DNA from: Clytia hemisphaerica
Lineage: Eukaryota > Cnidaria > Hydrozoa > Leptothecata > Clytiidae
Length of the DNA: 64,000 nucleotides
Direction of reading: 5' to 3'
Assembly (NCBI GenBank): GCA_902728285.1
Contig: CACVBU010000250.1
Location: forward strand, 604,085 to 668,084
Below, one piece after another: positions 31,829 through 43,950 of the stretch (position 1 is the stretch's first letter; every line of letters begins with the position of its first letter). The notes below the pieces were generated by a model. It was not told the origin of the DNA. It did not search any database and saw only the letters and a list, made by a program, of their open reading frames with translations. The translations under genes were made by a program, and so were the position numbers.

Positions 31829-32464
31829 AACGTAGCATGGTCAAACTTATTCAAAAATATTCAGTCACTTGCCTTGTTACAATTTATGTAAATATACAGG
31901 CTGTATGTAAGTTGAAGTTAGTTGACAAAAATGTCCTGTTTTTTCTTATTCTAAACCAACCAAATGGAAAACAAAACATCAAATCCAGGAAGGAATAATA
32001 AGAACAAGGCTGCCACTACTCTTTTCACATTCTTTGAAAGTCTGAAAAAATTTGGTATTCCTAGCAGAGTTAGACTAGATAGAGGGAAAAAATTTTGGAG
32101 CATATTATGAAAGTTTTCAATGGGGAAGGAAGGGAAAGTTAACCAGATAATTTAGACTGTGGCGAGATGTTTATTGGAAAGTTTTACATAAATTTTGTGT
32201 AATTTTCTACCATATGGGAGACCATAACATACTGGATACACAAAACCTAACTCATATGTTTAGCCTGCAGTATGTCTGTGGCACCCGTATTCAAAATACG
32301 CTAAATAATTGAAAAATTGCCCACAAAAACCATCCTGTTCGCATTCACTGAAAAAAAAAAGTCCTTTGCAATTATTTTATCAAGGAAGCCTCAATATCTA
32401 TTTAGACAGAATATCAATGAGATGAATTTTATTGTGGAAGAAATTTTAGAATCGTACAATTTAG
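31829..32464. other. non-coding stretch
   Basis: No supportable gene. The final 9 bases (ACAATTTAG, 32456-32464) are the target duplication of the next element. Confidence 0.5.
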
Positions 32465-33506
32465 TAGCCTGGATTTCCTAGCCTGGATATCCAAGCTCAA
32501 AATTTTAGAAAAAAGAAAAATTACCTCAACATACAAAGTTCTAAAATTATAGAGCTTGGTCTCCCTAGAGAAAGAAAGTGAAAACCCATGTTTCCTAGTC
32601 AACCCAGGGCAGCAAAACAGAAATTAATAAAAAGCAGTCTTACAAGATCTAAAACTATTTAAAACATCCAAAGATCACACCAAAATCCATAAAAAAGTTT
32701 GCATGCATTATCATGACCAACCATGTTTTCTTGGAAAATGAACTTGCCTGTTTTCTTCTTTTTCATGTTTTCATGTAACAGAAAGCTCTATCTTCACTAG
32801 CAAGTGGAGGACTATCCTATTTTTGCTTCAGAATTGCTCCGCGCCGTGTAGATTAGGCCTTACGGCTTTAGCGAAGTGAGCGCAAGCAAGCGGACTGCAG
32901 GGAGACCAGGCTGTAAACCAGAACATAAAAATATCAAAAACTAGACTGTGAAATAGTTTACGGCCTGGATATCCAGGCTAGGATTTCCAAGCTCAAATTT
33001 TTAGAAAAACGAAAATTACCTCAACATACAAAGTTTTAAAATTATAGAGCTTGGTCTCCATAGAGAATGAAAGTGCAAACCCAAACTCTTCCTAGCCAAC
33101 CCAGGTCAGGCTTAACAAAAGTTAATAAAAATGAGCCTTACAAGATCTAAAGATTACACCAAAGTACATAAACAAGTTTCCATGTGCCACCATGACCAAC
33201 CATGTTTTCTTGGAAGTTTTGGAAGTCTTTGAAATTTAAATAAACTCGGCTCTGTTTCTTCTTTTTCATGTAACAGAAAGCTGTATGTTCACTAGTAAAT
33301 GGAGGGTTACCCTATTTTTGTTTCAGAATCCGTGTCATGTAGATTGGCCCTTACGGCTTTAGCGGAGTGAGTGCAAGCAAGCGGAGTGAGTGCAAGCAAG
33401 CGGAGTGAGTGCAAGCAAGCGGATTGCATTCTGATCTGAGAATGCAAATCGCTCTAGGGAGACCAGGCTGTAAACCAGAACATAAAATATCAAAAACTCC
33501 AGGCTA
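32465..33506. mobile_element. TAGCCTGG-family MITE, outer copy of a self-nested pair
   Basis: Starts TAGCCTGGATTTCC at 32465 and ends CCAGGCTA at 33506; flanked by ACAATTTAG at 32456-32464 and 33507-33515 (9-bp duplication). Its first 14 bp are separated from the rest by another member of the same family at 32479-32980. The interior matches copy 1 (AAAATTATAGAGCTTGG) and includes a roughly 14-bp tandem CAAGCGGAGTGAGTG repeated three to four times at about 33364-33420. Confidence 0.9.
32479..32980. mobile_element. TAGCCTGG-family MITE, inner copy (502 bp)
   Basis: TAGCCTGGATATCC...GGATATCCAGGCTA; flanked by GGATTTCC at 32471-32478 and 32981-32988 (8-bp duplication). It sits 14 bp inside the terminus of the outer copy, so this family member jumped into another member. 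The subterminal blocks are almost identical to those of the outer copy. Confidence 0.92.
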
Positions 33507-33855
33507 ACAATTTAGTTCAGCCAGATGTAATTGTAGTTGTTTTGCCTCGATATAATGCACCACTTACACCAACAAGTAAATCCGACTGCTCGTTCAATTG
33601 CAGATGGTATTCACATTTATGGTGAAGTTATCAGATATATTGAAGCATGCTGTTCCATGTTATATTGATGATTTTATCTAAAAGGGATAAATAAGCACTA
33701 AATAACTTAAATGAAAATTTTTAACCATGGGAAGTTTTTCTGTCTTAGCAATTTAGTTTGCTTAACCCTATATATTTTTTTAATCATCTGGATGTAGTAG
33801 TTTTCCACTTATAAATTTAGTGCAATACGCACTCTGCCAAATATGCCTAATTGTG
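33507..33855. other. spacer before the tandem duplication
   Basis: No coding signal. After the 9-bp duplicate the sequence is AT-rich and featureless. Confidence 0.5.
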
Positions 33856-35855
33856 TATTTGATTTCAACCAGACTCTTGATTAAGGCTCACTCTAGTGTC
33901 CTTTGTAGAGCCTTTTTCAAAGCAAAATATCGATATTTTATGGAAAAGACTAAAAAAGACGGAAACTTACCTTGAAAGACTACTCAGATAAGGAAAATCA
34001 TAATCTTTAATTTTAATTAAGTTAGAAGTTTGTTTTGAGCCTTATAATGACTGTAAGTTTAATTTCTTTTTGACTTTAGATCTCCATTCCATTATATCCA
34101 ACAACACCAAACCCTAACGTAAGTTTTATGTGTTTCATTCTCAAAGGTTCAAAGAGGTCACAATATGTGAAAAAGGCTTTTTTTTACTACTTCTCAATTT
34201 TTTTTAGATTCAAATAAGTTTGTTCTTTATTGTACTATTTACATATTTTGCTTTTGTTAAGTGTTTTGTGCTTAATTTACACTCATTTTATTTACATTAT
34301 TCCAACAGAACCAAAAAATGCCATGTACGTAGAGTGACTAATCATGACAAAATAAGCTGTATTCTAAATTCTTTGTAGCTTACCAAATGTTTAAAAAATG
34401 TCTGTATTAAATTTGATTTTGATCTTCTGTACGCAAGTGAATAAAATTTGACATGAGATAAAGTACACTGTGTCATGAAGGAAGCATTCCTCAATGCTGA
34501 TAGAAATAATTTCTTCAAGAAAGCAAAAAATCGTATTAGAAAAAGCCTGTGGTATGTCTTTTTGTTTATTATATTTGATTTCAACCAGACTCTTGATTAA
34601 GCCTCACTCTAGTGTCCTTTGTAGAGCCTTTTTCAAAGCAAAATATCGATATTTTATAGAAAAGACTAAAAAAGACGGAAAATTACCTTGAAAGACTACT
34701 CAGATAAGGAAAATCATAATCTTTAATTTCAATTAAGTTAGAAGTTTGTTTTGAGCCTTATAATGACTGTAAGTTTAATTTCTTTTTGACTTTAGCCCTA
34801 TTCGTACTAGGGGGGGGGCTCTTTCTGTTCGGAGGTCAAACTATTGGTAATAGGTCCTAAAATAATAGAGCTTTTGCCGTGAAATTTTCTGTAAATTCCT
34901 AACTTTTATTTAGGTTCAGAATTAAAAAAAATTTGACACCTAAATATTTTCACAAGTTGAGCATGATGACATTTTTGACAGTAAGGTGTCACAAAAATTG
35001 ACACTTTTCTCATACAAATTTATTTTTGATGTCAAATATATCATTTAAGCCGTAATTTATTGAATATTTAGGATAAAATAAGCATTTTAAACTCAGACAA
35101 CTTTTTTCTAAAGCCTTTGTTAGAATACAATAGATTTTTATAAGAACAAAGGAAATTTTCGGTTTTTGCACACTTTAGGCATGATGAGTGACGTCATCAA
35201 AAAAATTTTTTGTCAAAAGTTACCTTACGTGACAAGGATCTTGTGTGCCAAATTTCATCCAAAAAGACCCACTAGATCAAAAGTTAAGGGGTGGTACAGG
35301 AAAAGCCCCCCCCCCCTTAGTTCTGAACCGCCCCTAAAAGCCTAGGTTGAATAGGGTTAGATCTCCATTCCATTATCTCCAACAACACCAAACCCTAACG
35401 TAAGTTTTATGTGTTTCATTCTCAAAGGTTCAAAGAGGTCACAATATGTGAAAAAGGCTATTTTTTATTACTTCTCAATTTTTTTTAGATTCAAATAAGT
35501 TTGTTCTTTATTGTACTATTTACATATTTTGCTTTTTTAAGTGTTTTGTGCTTAATTTACACTCATTTCATTTACATTATTCCAACAGAACCAAAAAATG
35601 CCATGTACGTAGAGTGACTAATCATGACAAAATAAGCTGTATTCTAAATTCTTTGTAGCTTACCAAATGTTTAAAAAATGTATGTATTAAATTTGATTTT
35701 GATCTTCTGTACGCAAGTAAATAAAATTTGACATGAGATAAAGTACACTGTGTCATGAAGGAAGCATTCCTCAATGCTGATAGAAATAATTTCTTCAAGA
35801 AAGCAAAAAATCGTATTAGAAAAAGCCTGTGGTATGTCTTTTTGTTTATTATATT
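33856..35855 (+). repeat. 716-bp tandem duplication
   Basis: Copy A 33856-34571; copy B 34572-35855 minus the 561-bp element and its 4-bp duplicate. The copies are about 98-99% identical by eye (a few differences, such as TTTGTTAAG versus TTTTTAAG and TATATCC versus TATCTCC). Both share TGCCATGTACGTAGAGTGAC and CATGACAAAATAAGC. Whether it includes duplicated exons is unclear; a frame read through copy A is interrupted. Confidence 0.9.
34796..35356. mobile_element. 561-bp inverted-repeat element in copy B of the duplication
   Basis: CCCTATTCGTACTAGG...CCTAGGTTGAATAGGG. Flanked by TTAG at 34792-34795 and 35357-35360; copy A has a single TTAG at this site, proving a 4-bp (or TTA plus one base) duplication. 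TTA would suit PIF/Harbinger, four bases suit others. Contains a G run at 34811-34819 and a C run near 35304-35317 in inverted relation. Confidence 0.9.
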
Positions 35856-37191
35856 ATAATTTTTGAAGCTGGCAAGTTTCAGTCAATTTATTTTCACTAT
35901 AAATTTTTCACCTTCAGTCTTTTGATCGTGTTAACAAAAGTTATTCTTTACTGTAGCTGTTGGTTTTTCTAATCACCCAGCATTTTGACAAACGAAACCT
36001 CTCAAAAAAACCTCTGTAGAAACTTTTCCTTTAAATTTTATAAAGACCTATCTATCTTCACGGATTGTACCAATTACTAACAAAGATGAAAAGGAGTAAT
36101 TAGACACATGTTGTTATTTACTATAATTATAGGGTAATTAAAGATGCATGAGAGCTGCCGTGCAAATGTTAGAGGTGCTTGTCCACAGTGTTTTAGTAAG
36201 TTTTTATTTGTATCTTTTGCATCTATTTCTTACTTGACTCTGTCCTTGTATGCTAGTCTAGTATAGTACTAGTACTTTTACTTGTACTGTTTTCTTGTGT
36301 TACTTTGCTAAATTTAAAACTTTGTACTTCTGTTTATCTATAGCCATTAAATATGTGGAAGAGATTGTGTCAAAACCATAAGGGTTTATCTTTGCTGTCG
36401 CTCATGCCTGACAGAGTGGCCAGTGGCAGTAATAAACACTTCCAAAAAAGTTTATGTTTGTGGTGAGTATTTTGAACTGGGGAAGAAAAGTAGCTATTGC
36501 TGCCAAACCTAAGGAGAAAAGTCATTAGAATCAACAAGAACGCAATCTTCATCTTCTACATCGCTTACAGCGTCTAAAGCTAGGCTAAAAACACCCAGTA
36601 GAACTCCTTCTAAACTACACTCAACTTCGTCCTCATTGAAACGAACAATGAGGCACCAAAAGATTCTGATGGCTCGATCAAATAACCCAAACCCAAGATC
36701 CAAGCCGAAACTCGAAGATGAGTTACCGGGTGTACCTAAAAGGTAGGGTACCCTTAAATTTACATACCAGATTTAAATAACCAAAAATTTGTGGAGGAAA
36801 GTCAGCTGCCAAGGCAGGAGTTTCGAATCTAAAACATATTTAAATTAATATTGTATGATGCAGAAGATATTCAAAGATACATGTTACCATGTGCTCAAAG
36901 CACATGGTGTATGAAATATCCATAGACCATAATATACATAATATGGGTAGCAACTTCAAAAATAATAACATTACTCGGCCTATTGAAGTTTGTTGTTATG
37001 TTATTGTGTACATAATAGATTAAAAGACAAAATATCGAAAAGATATAAGAGGATGAAAGATCATATGATTAAATCGTAAACAGGCAGCTTTTAACACCAA
37101 ATTTAGACACTATAATAAGATAAAAGGAAATTATATTTTCGCGACATTTTACCAAACACTGCCTTTTTAAAAAAATTTATTTTGTTCTGTA

Positions 37192-38857
37192 CCAGGTGTC
37201 CCTGAAAAAACTTCCTCCTGTTTGATTCAAAATTGCGAAAAAAAGTGAAAAAATATATTAGCTTGATTTTTTCGAAATCGTTTAGAGGAGGGCTTAACTT
37301 AAATTTTGGTATATCAAACTTTAAAGTTGCTTCATTAAATCAAAAGTTATGACAAAAAGAGGGGAAAAAGACGAAAAAACAGGGTATCAAATTAGGAAAG
37401 AAAACACTGTACTTTATTGACAGTAAAGTTTTACTTTTGAACTTCTGTGCATCTTTTTTGTTTTATTATTCATTTTTAATGATTAATCCTTTGGGATTCA
37501 TTAATGAGCATGAAGTTTCAACAAGCAACAAAATGTTTCCAAAAGTTTCCATAGCTTAGCGAGTCTATTTGAGTGGAGAAGAGAAAGTTTGAGTAAACTG
37601 AAGAAAAGCATGCCTCATCTTACTGTAGACCAGAGAGTTTGGGTTTGCATTGAATATGCACGAACAAACAATATAAGAGCAGTTTCGAGGCATTGGCCAA
37701 ATGTCCTTCCACCATCGAAAAAAACCGTTGTTACGACGTATCGCAAGTTTGGCCGGGAGGGGACTTGTCATAATCTAAACAAAGGAAGAAGTGGGTGAAA
37801 GCGAACTGTGAGGACCCAAGCAAATATGAATTTAGTCAAAGCTTCATTACATCAAGATGGCATTCGATCATGTCGACGAAACGGTTTTAAATCTTACACA
37901 ATCTTTATTTCATCGAATCGTTCATGATATTAAATTTCACCCCTGCGTTTTGGTGAAGAAGCAAAAGTTGAAAAATCGAGATCCTGTGAAAAGGCTTACA
38001 TTTTGAAACTGATTTCCTAGAATGAACAAAGCTATTTTTAGCATGAACTCAGATGTTAATACTCGAAATGTTATCTTTTATTCGTAGTATGGTCAAGGGA
38101 ACCCGAATGATCATTATGTTGAGCAAGGGGCAGTTCAGGTCATGGTTTGGATAGACGTCACTGGTCAGTGTTTAGTTCTTGGTCCACATTTTGTTCAAGG
38201 TCGTCTTGATACGAGGGAAGATCTAAGGAAGGTTAGATACAATGTTATCCAGCGTGAATTTAAAAGGCTTGGTATCAACAGAAACACAGCTTGGTGGATT
38301 CAAGACGGGGCTACAGCTCACACTAGTAACACGTCGTTACGTTATCTGAGAGGTCAATTCCCTGGAAAGGTCATCAGCAACCGAGGAGATGTCGAATGGC
38401 CCCCAAGATCTCCTGATACAGTGTGCGATTTCTTTCTTTGGGGTCAAATGAAACAGAAGATTTGGGAACAACCACGACACTTACAGCCACAAAATCTTAA
38501 TCAGCTGAAAGCAGCAATAACAAACGCTGCAAACAATCTTAACATTCAAATGATAAGGTCTGCTTTTGCTGGTATGGTTAATCGTGTAAATAAATGTATT
38601 ACAGTTAACGGAAATACATTTCGAAATGAATAAAAGATTTGATACCCTGTTTTTTTTTGTCTTTTTTCACTCATTTTGAAAAAATATTTTTTTACTATTT
38701 TTGTCATAACTTTTGATCTAGGAAGCAATTTTAAAGTTTGATATACCAAAATTTAAGTTAAACCCACTTCTAAACGATTTCGTTTCAAGCTAATTTATTT
38801 TTACACTTTTTCGCAATTTTGAATCAAACAGGGGGAAGTTTTTTCAGAGACACCCGT
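37192..38857 (+). mobile_element. Tc1/mariner element, 1666 bp, TA flanks
   Basis: Bounded by TA at 37190-37191 and 38858-38859. Long terminal inverted repeats of roughly 200 bp: the left starts CCAGGTGTCCCTGAAAAAAC, the right is its near-complement, ending ACACCCGT. Transposase fragments lie between them. It sits within the phase-2 intron of the THAP/DDE relic. The repeats have diverged at many positions, so it is not young. Confidence 0.92.
37589..38636 (+). pseudogene. mariner transposase, decayed
   Basis: N-terminal helix-turn-helix segment 37589-37798 (LTVDQRVWVCIEYARTNNIR), ending in a stop. A middle region (37800-38140) is in several frames with stops. The catalytic region is 38142-38633: MVWIDVTGQCLVLGPHFVQG, then WWIQDGATAHTSN with a catalytic Asp, then WPPRSPDTVCDFFLWGQMK with the third acidic residue, missing one residue relative to the usual SPDLxxCDFFLWG. 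Ends RNE at 38633. It would cut and paste the element at TA sites; this copy cannot. Confidence 0.85.
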
Positions 38858-39989
38858 TATTTTTTCGAGTAAGAAAAGAAGGAGAAGAAAATGATACCTT
38901 GATCCTGATAAAAAATTGCAGATTTTAGTACCTTTAGGAAAATGACTATTGCGACTTAAGTTTTAAAGCAGTCTTAAATGTGATTTTCGTAAATGATCAA
39001 TAGAAGGAGTTAGTGTCATTTTATCATAAACACAAGCATCAGTAAAATTTAGGGCAAAAAGGGGTACCCCACCTTTTAGCAACACCCATGAGTTACCTGT
39101 AATTGACAATGATGTCAAAGTAAATCAAGACAATGACACTGCTTCTTTGAAAGAGAAGATAAAAAAGTTGGAGAAAAAAATATCGAATAAAGATAAAGAA
39201 CTTTCCTCATTAAAGCGGGAAATACATGCATTTACACGCTTAGTAACCGTCAGCTGAAAATAAAGTTGAGAAGCTTATCAAGTACAACATTATTACTAAT
39301 CTTTAACTAATTGAAATACGGAAAACTGTACGCAAAAAAATGTATTTTAGTAAACAATGACACAGACAAGATGAAATTCTACACAGGTCTTCCATCTTTC
39401 GAAGTTTTGGATGAAATCTTTAACTTTGTTAAAAATCGAGACGAGAATTCGACAAAATTAATGGCCTGAAAGAGAGCAACTTGGAAAAACAATGCCTGGA
39501 TATTTTTTGGATAACTTTGAAAAATATCCTTTTTTGATTGAGGAACTTACAGATTGAACTACTAGGCCCTCGACCTGGTCCCAATACAAGCATCATAACA
39601 CTAAAAAAGTCTTGACCCAACAAGGGATAATTTTATTGATTCCCCAACCGTGGGGAGCCTCAGATATTCAGGTCACTGAAAATTCACGTTTTTTGAAAGA
39701 TCTTTCTCCAGGAGATTTCGTGATGGCTGACCGTGGGTTCACATTATGTACCAATAGTTACAATTTATTACAATTTGTTCTAATTAGTTTTTGGCTTATT
39801 TTTTGCTTTCCGGCAGCAATACGGGCAAAATCATTTCTTCTTTGTGATTTTTTTATACCAAAGCAAGAAATTTTTGCATCTGACATTCGCTGAGATCAGA
39901 CGTATTTTCAAGATTTTTGGCGCGTAAAAAGTAGGCGTTGTTTCTCGAGCCAAAGTGTCTGTAAAAACATGAAAACAGCACCAACAAGC

Positions 39990-40764
39990 TGATATGGAGG
40001 AAATACTTGCTGATATTCCTGAATATACAACATAATCAACACAAGAACTAACACAGGAAGATACTCCTGATGGTGATATATTCCATGATTCAATTCCACA
40101 ACCTCCTGCTACTTTGAAAGACAAAACCATGATACGTTTTGATGAAGATCCTATCAAAGAGATCACACTTAAAATGACTTTTTAAGAGATGACAGTTATA
40201 AGGTATGACATCAACAAAAGATGATATTTTCATTCCATTACAAAACGAAAACTGATCACTCAAAACAGAAGTAGATAATCGCAAACAAGAATTTTCAACA
40301 AAACCTAAAGTCATCGAGAGTTTGGAAACTAAATTAGATCGAATTGCTAGTTCCAAGGCTGATTTGAACGACATTATGAAGCTTATCATATAACCGATTA
40401 TTACTTTATGCTTTTGTTATTCTATTTTGTGTTTGGCTCAAGAAACTCTAATTCTTACAATGCCAAGCGATAAATCCTCGAAAAAAATTACATCTAAAAG
40501 TTTTCATTTTTGTCCTAACTCCGAAAGGTGATCTCATGCGAAATGTCTTGGTGTTGAATCAAAATCTTTAAGGAATATTTGGCTCTGTAAACGTTGCAGG
40601 TATGATGCTTTACCTAACTTTGAATCTGATGAAAATTAACCTATTGAGAAAGACATAAGTCACTTGAAATCCTATTTTAAACGCTTAAATTCTTTTTCTA
40701 ATTTTGAATCTCAAAACGATGAAGAACGAGATGAAATTACAAACCATGTCAATCATTTTGAATG
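39990..40764 (+). pseudogene. LINE ORF1-like relic with coiled coil and PHD-like finger
   Basis: 39993-40185: acidic segment (QEDTPDGDIFHDSIPQPP) with one in-frame stop. 40215-40392: coiled coil (SLKTEVDNRKQEFSTKPK, LETKLDRIASSKADLN). 40460-40764: FCPNSER, stop, SHAKCLGVE...WLCKRCRYDA, the C-x(n)-H-x2-C-...-W-x-C-x2-C pattern of a PHD finger, followed by an acidic tail. Coiled coil plus PHD in this order is known for ORF1 of some animal LINEs. No linked RT is visible downstream before the Harbinger-like gene. Confidence 0.5.
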
Positions 40765-40977
40765 AAAATATTTTAGTACTCAAATTTTTTTTTGCTTCCA
40801 TCTGAACAGTTGCTCTTTAGAAAGACACCACGATTTGACACTTGATATTTATTTTTAAGATTTTGTTATTTATACACATTGAAACTTTTGTTATTTATAT
40901 AGATATAAGTCATAGTTAAAAAGTTAATATTCCAGTTCACTCAAACATTACTTTCATTTGTCTATATTCCATTTTAA

Positions 40978-42031
40978 TCAAACAAAGTAACTTTCGACTG
41001 TGGGAGGTAAAACATCAAAATAACTTGCATTGTGTAGCAAAGCACGAACAATATACATTTTTCCAATTGGGCTTAGACCAATCTTCAAGTTTTTCTTAAA
41101 ATACATGAATTTGAAATAGTTAATTATGTCATTAAACACCCGTTCCACTGAAATCCTGCAAGTGCTCATTGATGTGTTAAAAGCTTTTTGGTTATTATTC
41201 GACTGAGCTCCTTGAAATGGTGAAATTAAATGGGCTCTTATAGGATAGGCAAGATCACCATAGATATAGAGAGGGTTGCCTGCAGCATCATTAGAGAAAT
41301 TTTGCAAATCTTGTAAAAGGCCAGAGGCATTTAACAAAGCACAGTCATGTCTTCTTCCTTCCATGGGGCCATAAAGGCTAGCAATCAAGCCATTTGGAGC
41401 TACCACACTCTGAAATTTTAAAGCAAACTCTTTTATGACCATTGTACACAATTCTTTGATGCTCTCCTGGCCTACAAATAGGACGAACTGTTCCATCCAC
41501 GAAACCCCAGCAGTTAAGAAGGGCTGCTCCTTTTGCATGGATAGCATTTGCATACTCTTGTAGCTTAACAGGGCTTAACCAGGGTTGGTTTGCTGGGTTA
41601 AGGTCAGTTAGTTTGTTCCCAAACTGTCTATAAATATGTTCCACAATGTAATTTGTTATCATGCAAATTTCTGGTACAGGTCTAGCAAAACGCGGAATCA
41701 TATCACCATATCTGCAGGGGTATGCAAATCTTCTCAAAAACATGCAAAATGCTTCTAATCCAGGACAAGTTGTTCTGTTTTTGCATCTAACAGTGTCTGG
41801 AATGTTCATTACATTTTTTAGTAAAATCACATCGTTTCTATACATTCTAAATTCCGCCCAGCATTCTGCTTCAGAAACCACCAACAAATCAAAAGGGTTG
41901 TAAATCCAATATGGAAAGTCGGGGTTTTTACTTGTATGAAGCTCAAATAGAATCAAGAACTCTTCATCAGAAATAAGATTTCCACTGTAAGCTAGCAGTA
42001 ATATCTCTCTTGTTTCACGAAAAGACGCCAT
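40978..42031 (-). pseudogene. HARBI1-like PIF/Harbinger nuclease, one frameshift
   Basis: Read on minus from 42031 (MASFRETREILLLAYSGNLI). The DDE nuclease is complete in order: NCWGFVDGTVRPICRPGEHQ (D at residue 179), LYIYGDLAYPIRAHL (second D), STCRISVERVFNDI (E). A single frameshift at about 41412-41428 (after GHKRVCFK, before FQSVVAPNGLIASLYG) separates two otherwise uninterrupted frames (42031-41412 and 41428-40978). Length about 350 residues agrees with HARBI1-like proteins. These nucleases work with a Myb/SANT partner, which I do not see nearby. One indel may be real decay or an assembly error. Confidence 0.88.
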
Positions 42032-43950
42032 GTTTCGTTTTTGGCGCTCGTTCGTTGCAGATTTATTGCTTAATTAAGTTTTCGCTAATACATCGACGTC
42101 AACGTTAACATGAGATTAACCCGTCCTAGAACCCTCCATCCTCCTTGCTTAAGCTCGCTAATATTTGTAATAAAACGGTCAAACTCGTTTCCAATACCTT
42201 ACTTTGTTCGTTTATGACTCTGATAGCGCATTATGTAAGTTTGTATCGTGTTCATAAGTATATCAAAAAGTGGTACAGGTGGCTCTGACTGAATCGAGAG
42301 CTGTGTTTAATTGAATTGAACACTTGAACTAGAAACTACCGGGACAATAGAAATATCACGAGTCTCAAGTATCAATCTTAAGAGTCTCCACTGTGCTAGA
42401 TACCAAACTACTTTTATCAGGGCCTGTATTCCAGTATTTCGCTAAAAATTAATGGTATTCTGGTAATTTGGGGAAAAACTCGGGAAAAAAGGAAACTCTG
42501 CTGATAAGTACAAACCTCTCGGACCTGAATAGATAGATCAGACAGTGTCTCTTCATTTAAACGTTGCGGGTGTAACGTGAAGTCAAACCCTGGGCGTAGG
42601 AGTACCAGTGTTGCGAGCTGACAGGTATGTGGTGCAGTCTAATTTTCCCACGGACCCTTTACCGGGACTACTAAGGAGAAAATTTTACGATCCTTTTTGA
42701 AACTAAATCTGACCAAATTTCAATATTTCTAGGGGCAAAAAGTTGCAATTTTCCTATTTTGCCGAAACGATTGAAACTTCATTTTCAGATTTTTTCAACC
42801 CTTAGTAGGAATTTAGAAGTCCAGAAAAGGTCCCCTTAAGGCTAAGTACCCCCCGGAGCAAAACGTTGTCTTTATTGGCTCAAATGGGGGCTCTCCACGC
42901 ACACATGTACATAATTAATAATGTTGCTCTTTTTTCCTATCAGGTGAAAGACAATGGTTGAATTTTTATTAATTGAAAATCGTGAGCATCTTTGCTCGGT
43001 AAACAGGTCACTTTCCAAAATTCTTTTATTCTCACTCTATTTCCAGGTGCTTTACTTTTTCTCCGAAATTGGCATTCATTGTCAACAAAGTATATTAAGT
43101 CTTAATACGGCCTTTTCATGATGCATTCGTCGATACTTCCTTGAAACAAGTACAAGGCTACCCATCTGATGCCTGCATTTACTAACTCCTAATGGTTCCA
43201 AGAGATGTTCCATCATCCGTATGCAACATCAGTATATTTCGCCTATTTTGCCTAGAGCTAAAAGAGTGTTTTTGCAACATGCCGTATAATGGGTACTTCC
43301 TGAATGTTGGGCTGACAATTTAGTGTTCCAATCAACGATGGATGTGCGCTTTTCCACTTCATATTCTAAACGAAAATAATTTCATATCTTAAATATCAAT
43401 TACAATCTACTAAACTAAAAGGCTTGATTAAAAGAAAACCCAACGAGAAACCATGGGGTTGAGTTGATCATATGGAGGTAAGTAAAAAAACGAATCAATC
43501 GTAACCGGCATAGCAGGTTTCGTTTTTTCAAAGGAGAATTAAAAACGGCATATCACATTTAATGCATGAGTGATTTTTGAAGACTATAAAAGGGGAAAAC
43601 CAGGCGAATGTATTCGAAAAAACTTAATGTCAAAATGACTTATGCATGGAATGAATTTGGAATGAATTTGCATTGATTTTAGATAGACTATATTTGGTGT
43701 TTCTTTCTTTTATTTCGGAAGGGCGTTTTGAAGAGTATGTTTTCTTCAAGATTGTTTTTTTCAGACTTTTGCATGCAGAAACTTTGGTCGAGGGGAGGGG
43801 AAAACATTTCTTAACCATAAATGTTCGCTGAAGTTACCTTCGAAATACGAGTAGGCTTTAATGTAGGGGTGTAAACCACGCCAAATGTATTATATTTACT
43901 ACGATTGATATGAACTTTTCGCGGACCGTCAAAATAAGCGAAAGCGCTTC
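42032..43950. other. 1.9-kb stretch without supportable genes
   Basis: Possible weak inverted similarity around 42650-42840 (GGACCCTTTACCGGGAC versus GGTCCCCTTAAGG) but no element ends. The minus-strand frame at 43630-43818 is spurious. No terminal repeats of the Harbinger-like element could be located here. Confidence 0.45.

Larger units (their letters stand above)
36340..39760 (+). pseudogene. THAP/DDE-type transposase relic (DDE_Tnp_4-like), with a mariner in its intron
   Basis: Exon-like pieces on +. 36360-36483: KKVYVCGEYFELGKKSSY, like the last part of a THAP zinc finger. 36505-36742: Ser/Thr/Lys-rich linker ending at a donor AG|GTAGGG in phase 2. 39080-39256: acceptor TTTTAG|C joins in phase (SNTHELPVIDNDVKVNQ) and gives a coiled coil (SLKEKIKKLEKKISNKDKEL). 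39310-39465: MKFYTGLPSFEVLDEIF. 39543-39760: STWSQYKHHNTKKVLTQQG and LSPGDFVMADRGFTL with the second catalytic Asp. Several stops. The family moves DNA as THAP-containing PIF/Harbinger-related elements; this copy is dead and lacks the last catalytic Glu. Confidence 0.7.
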
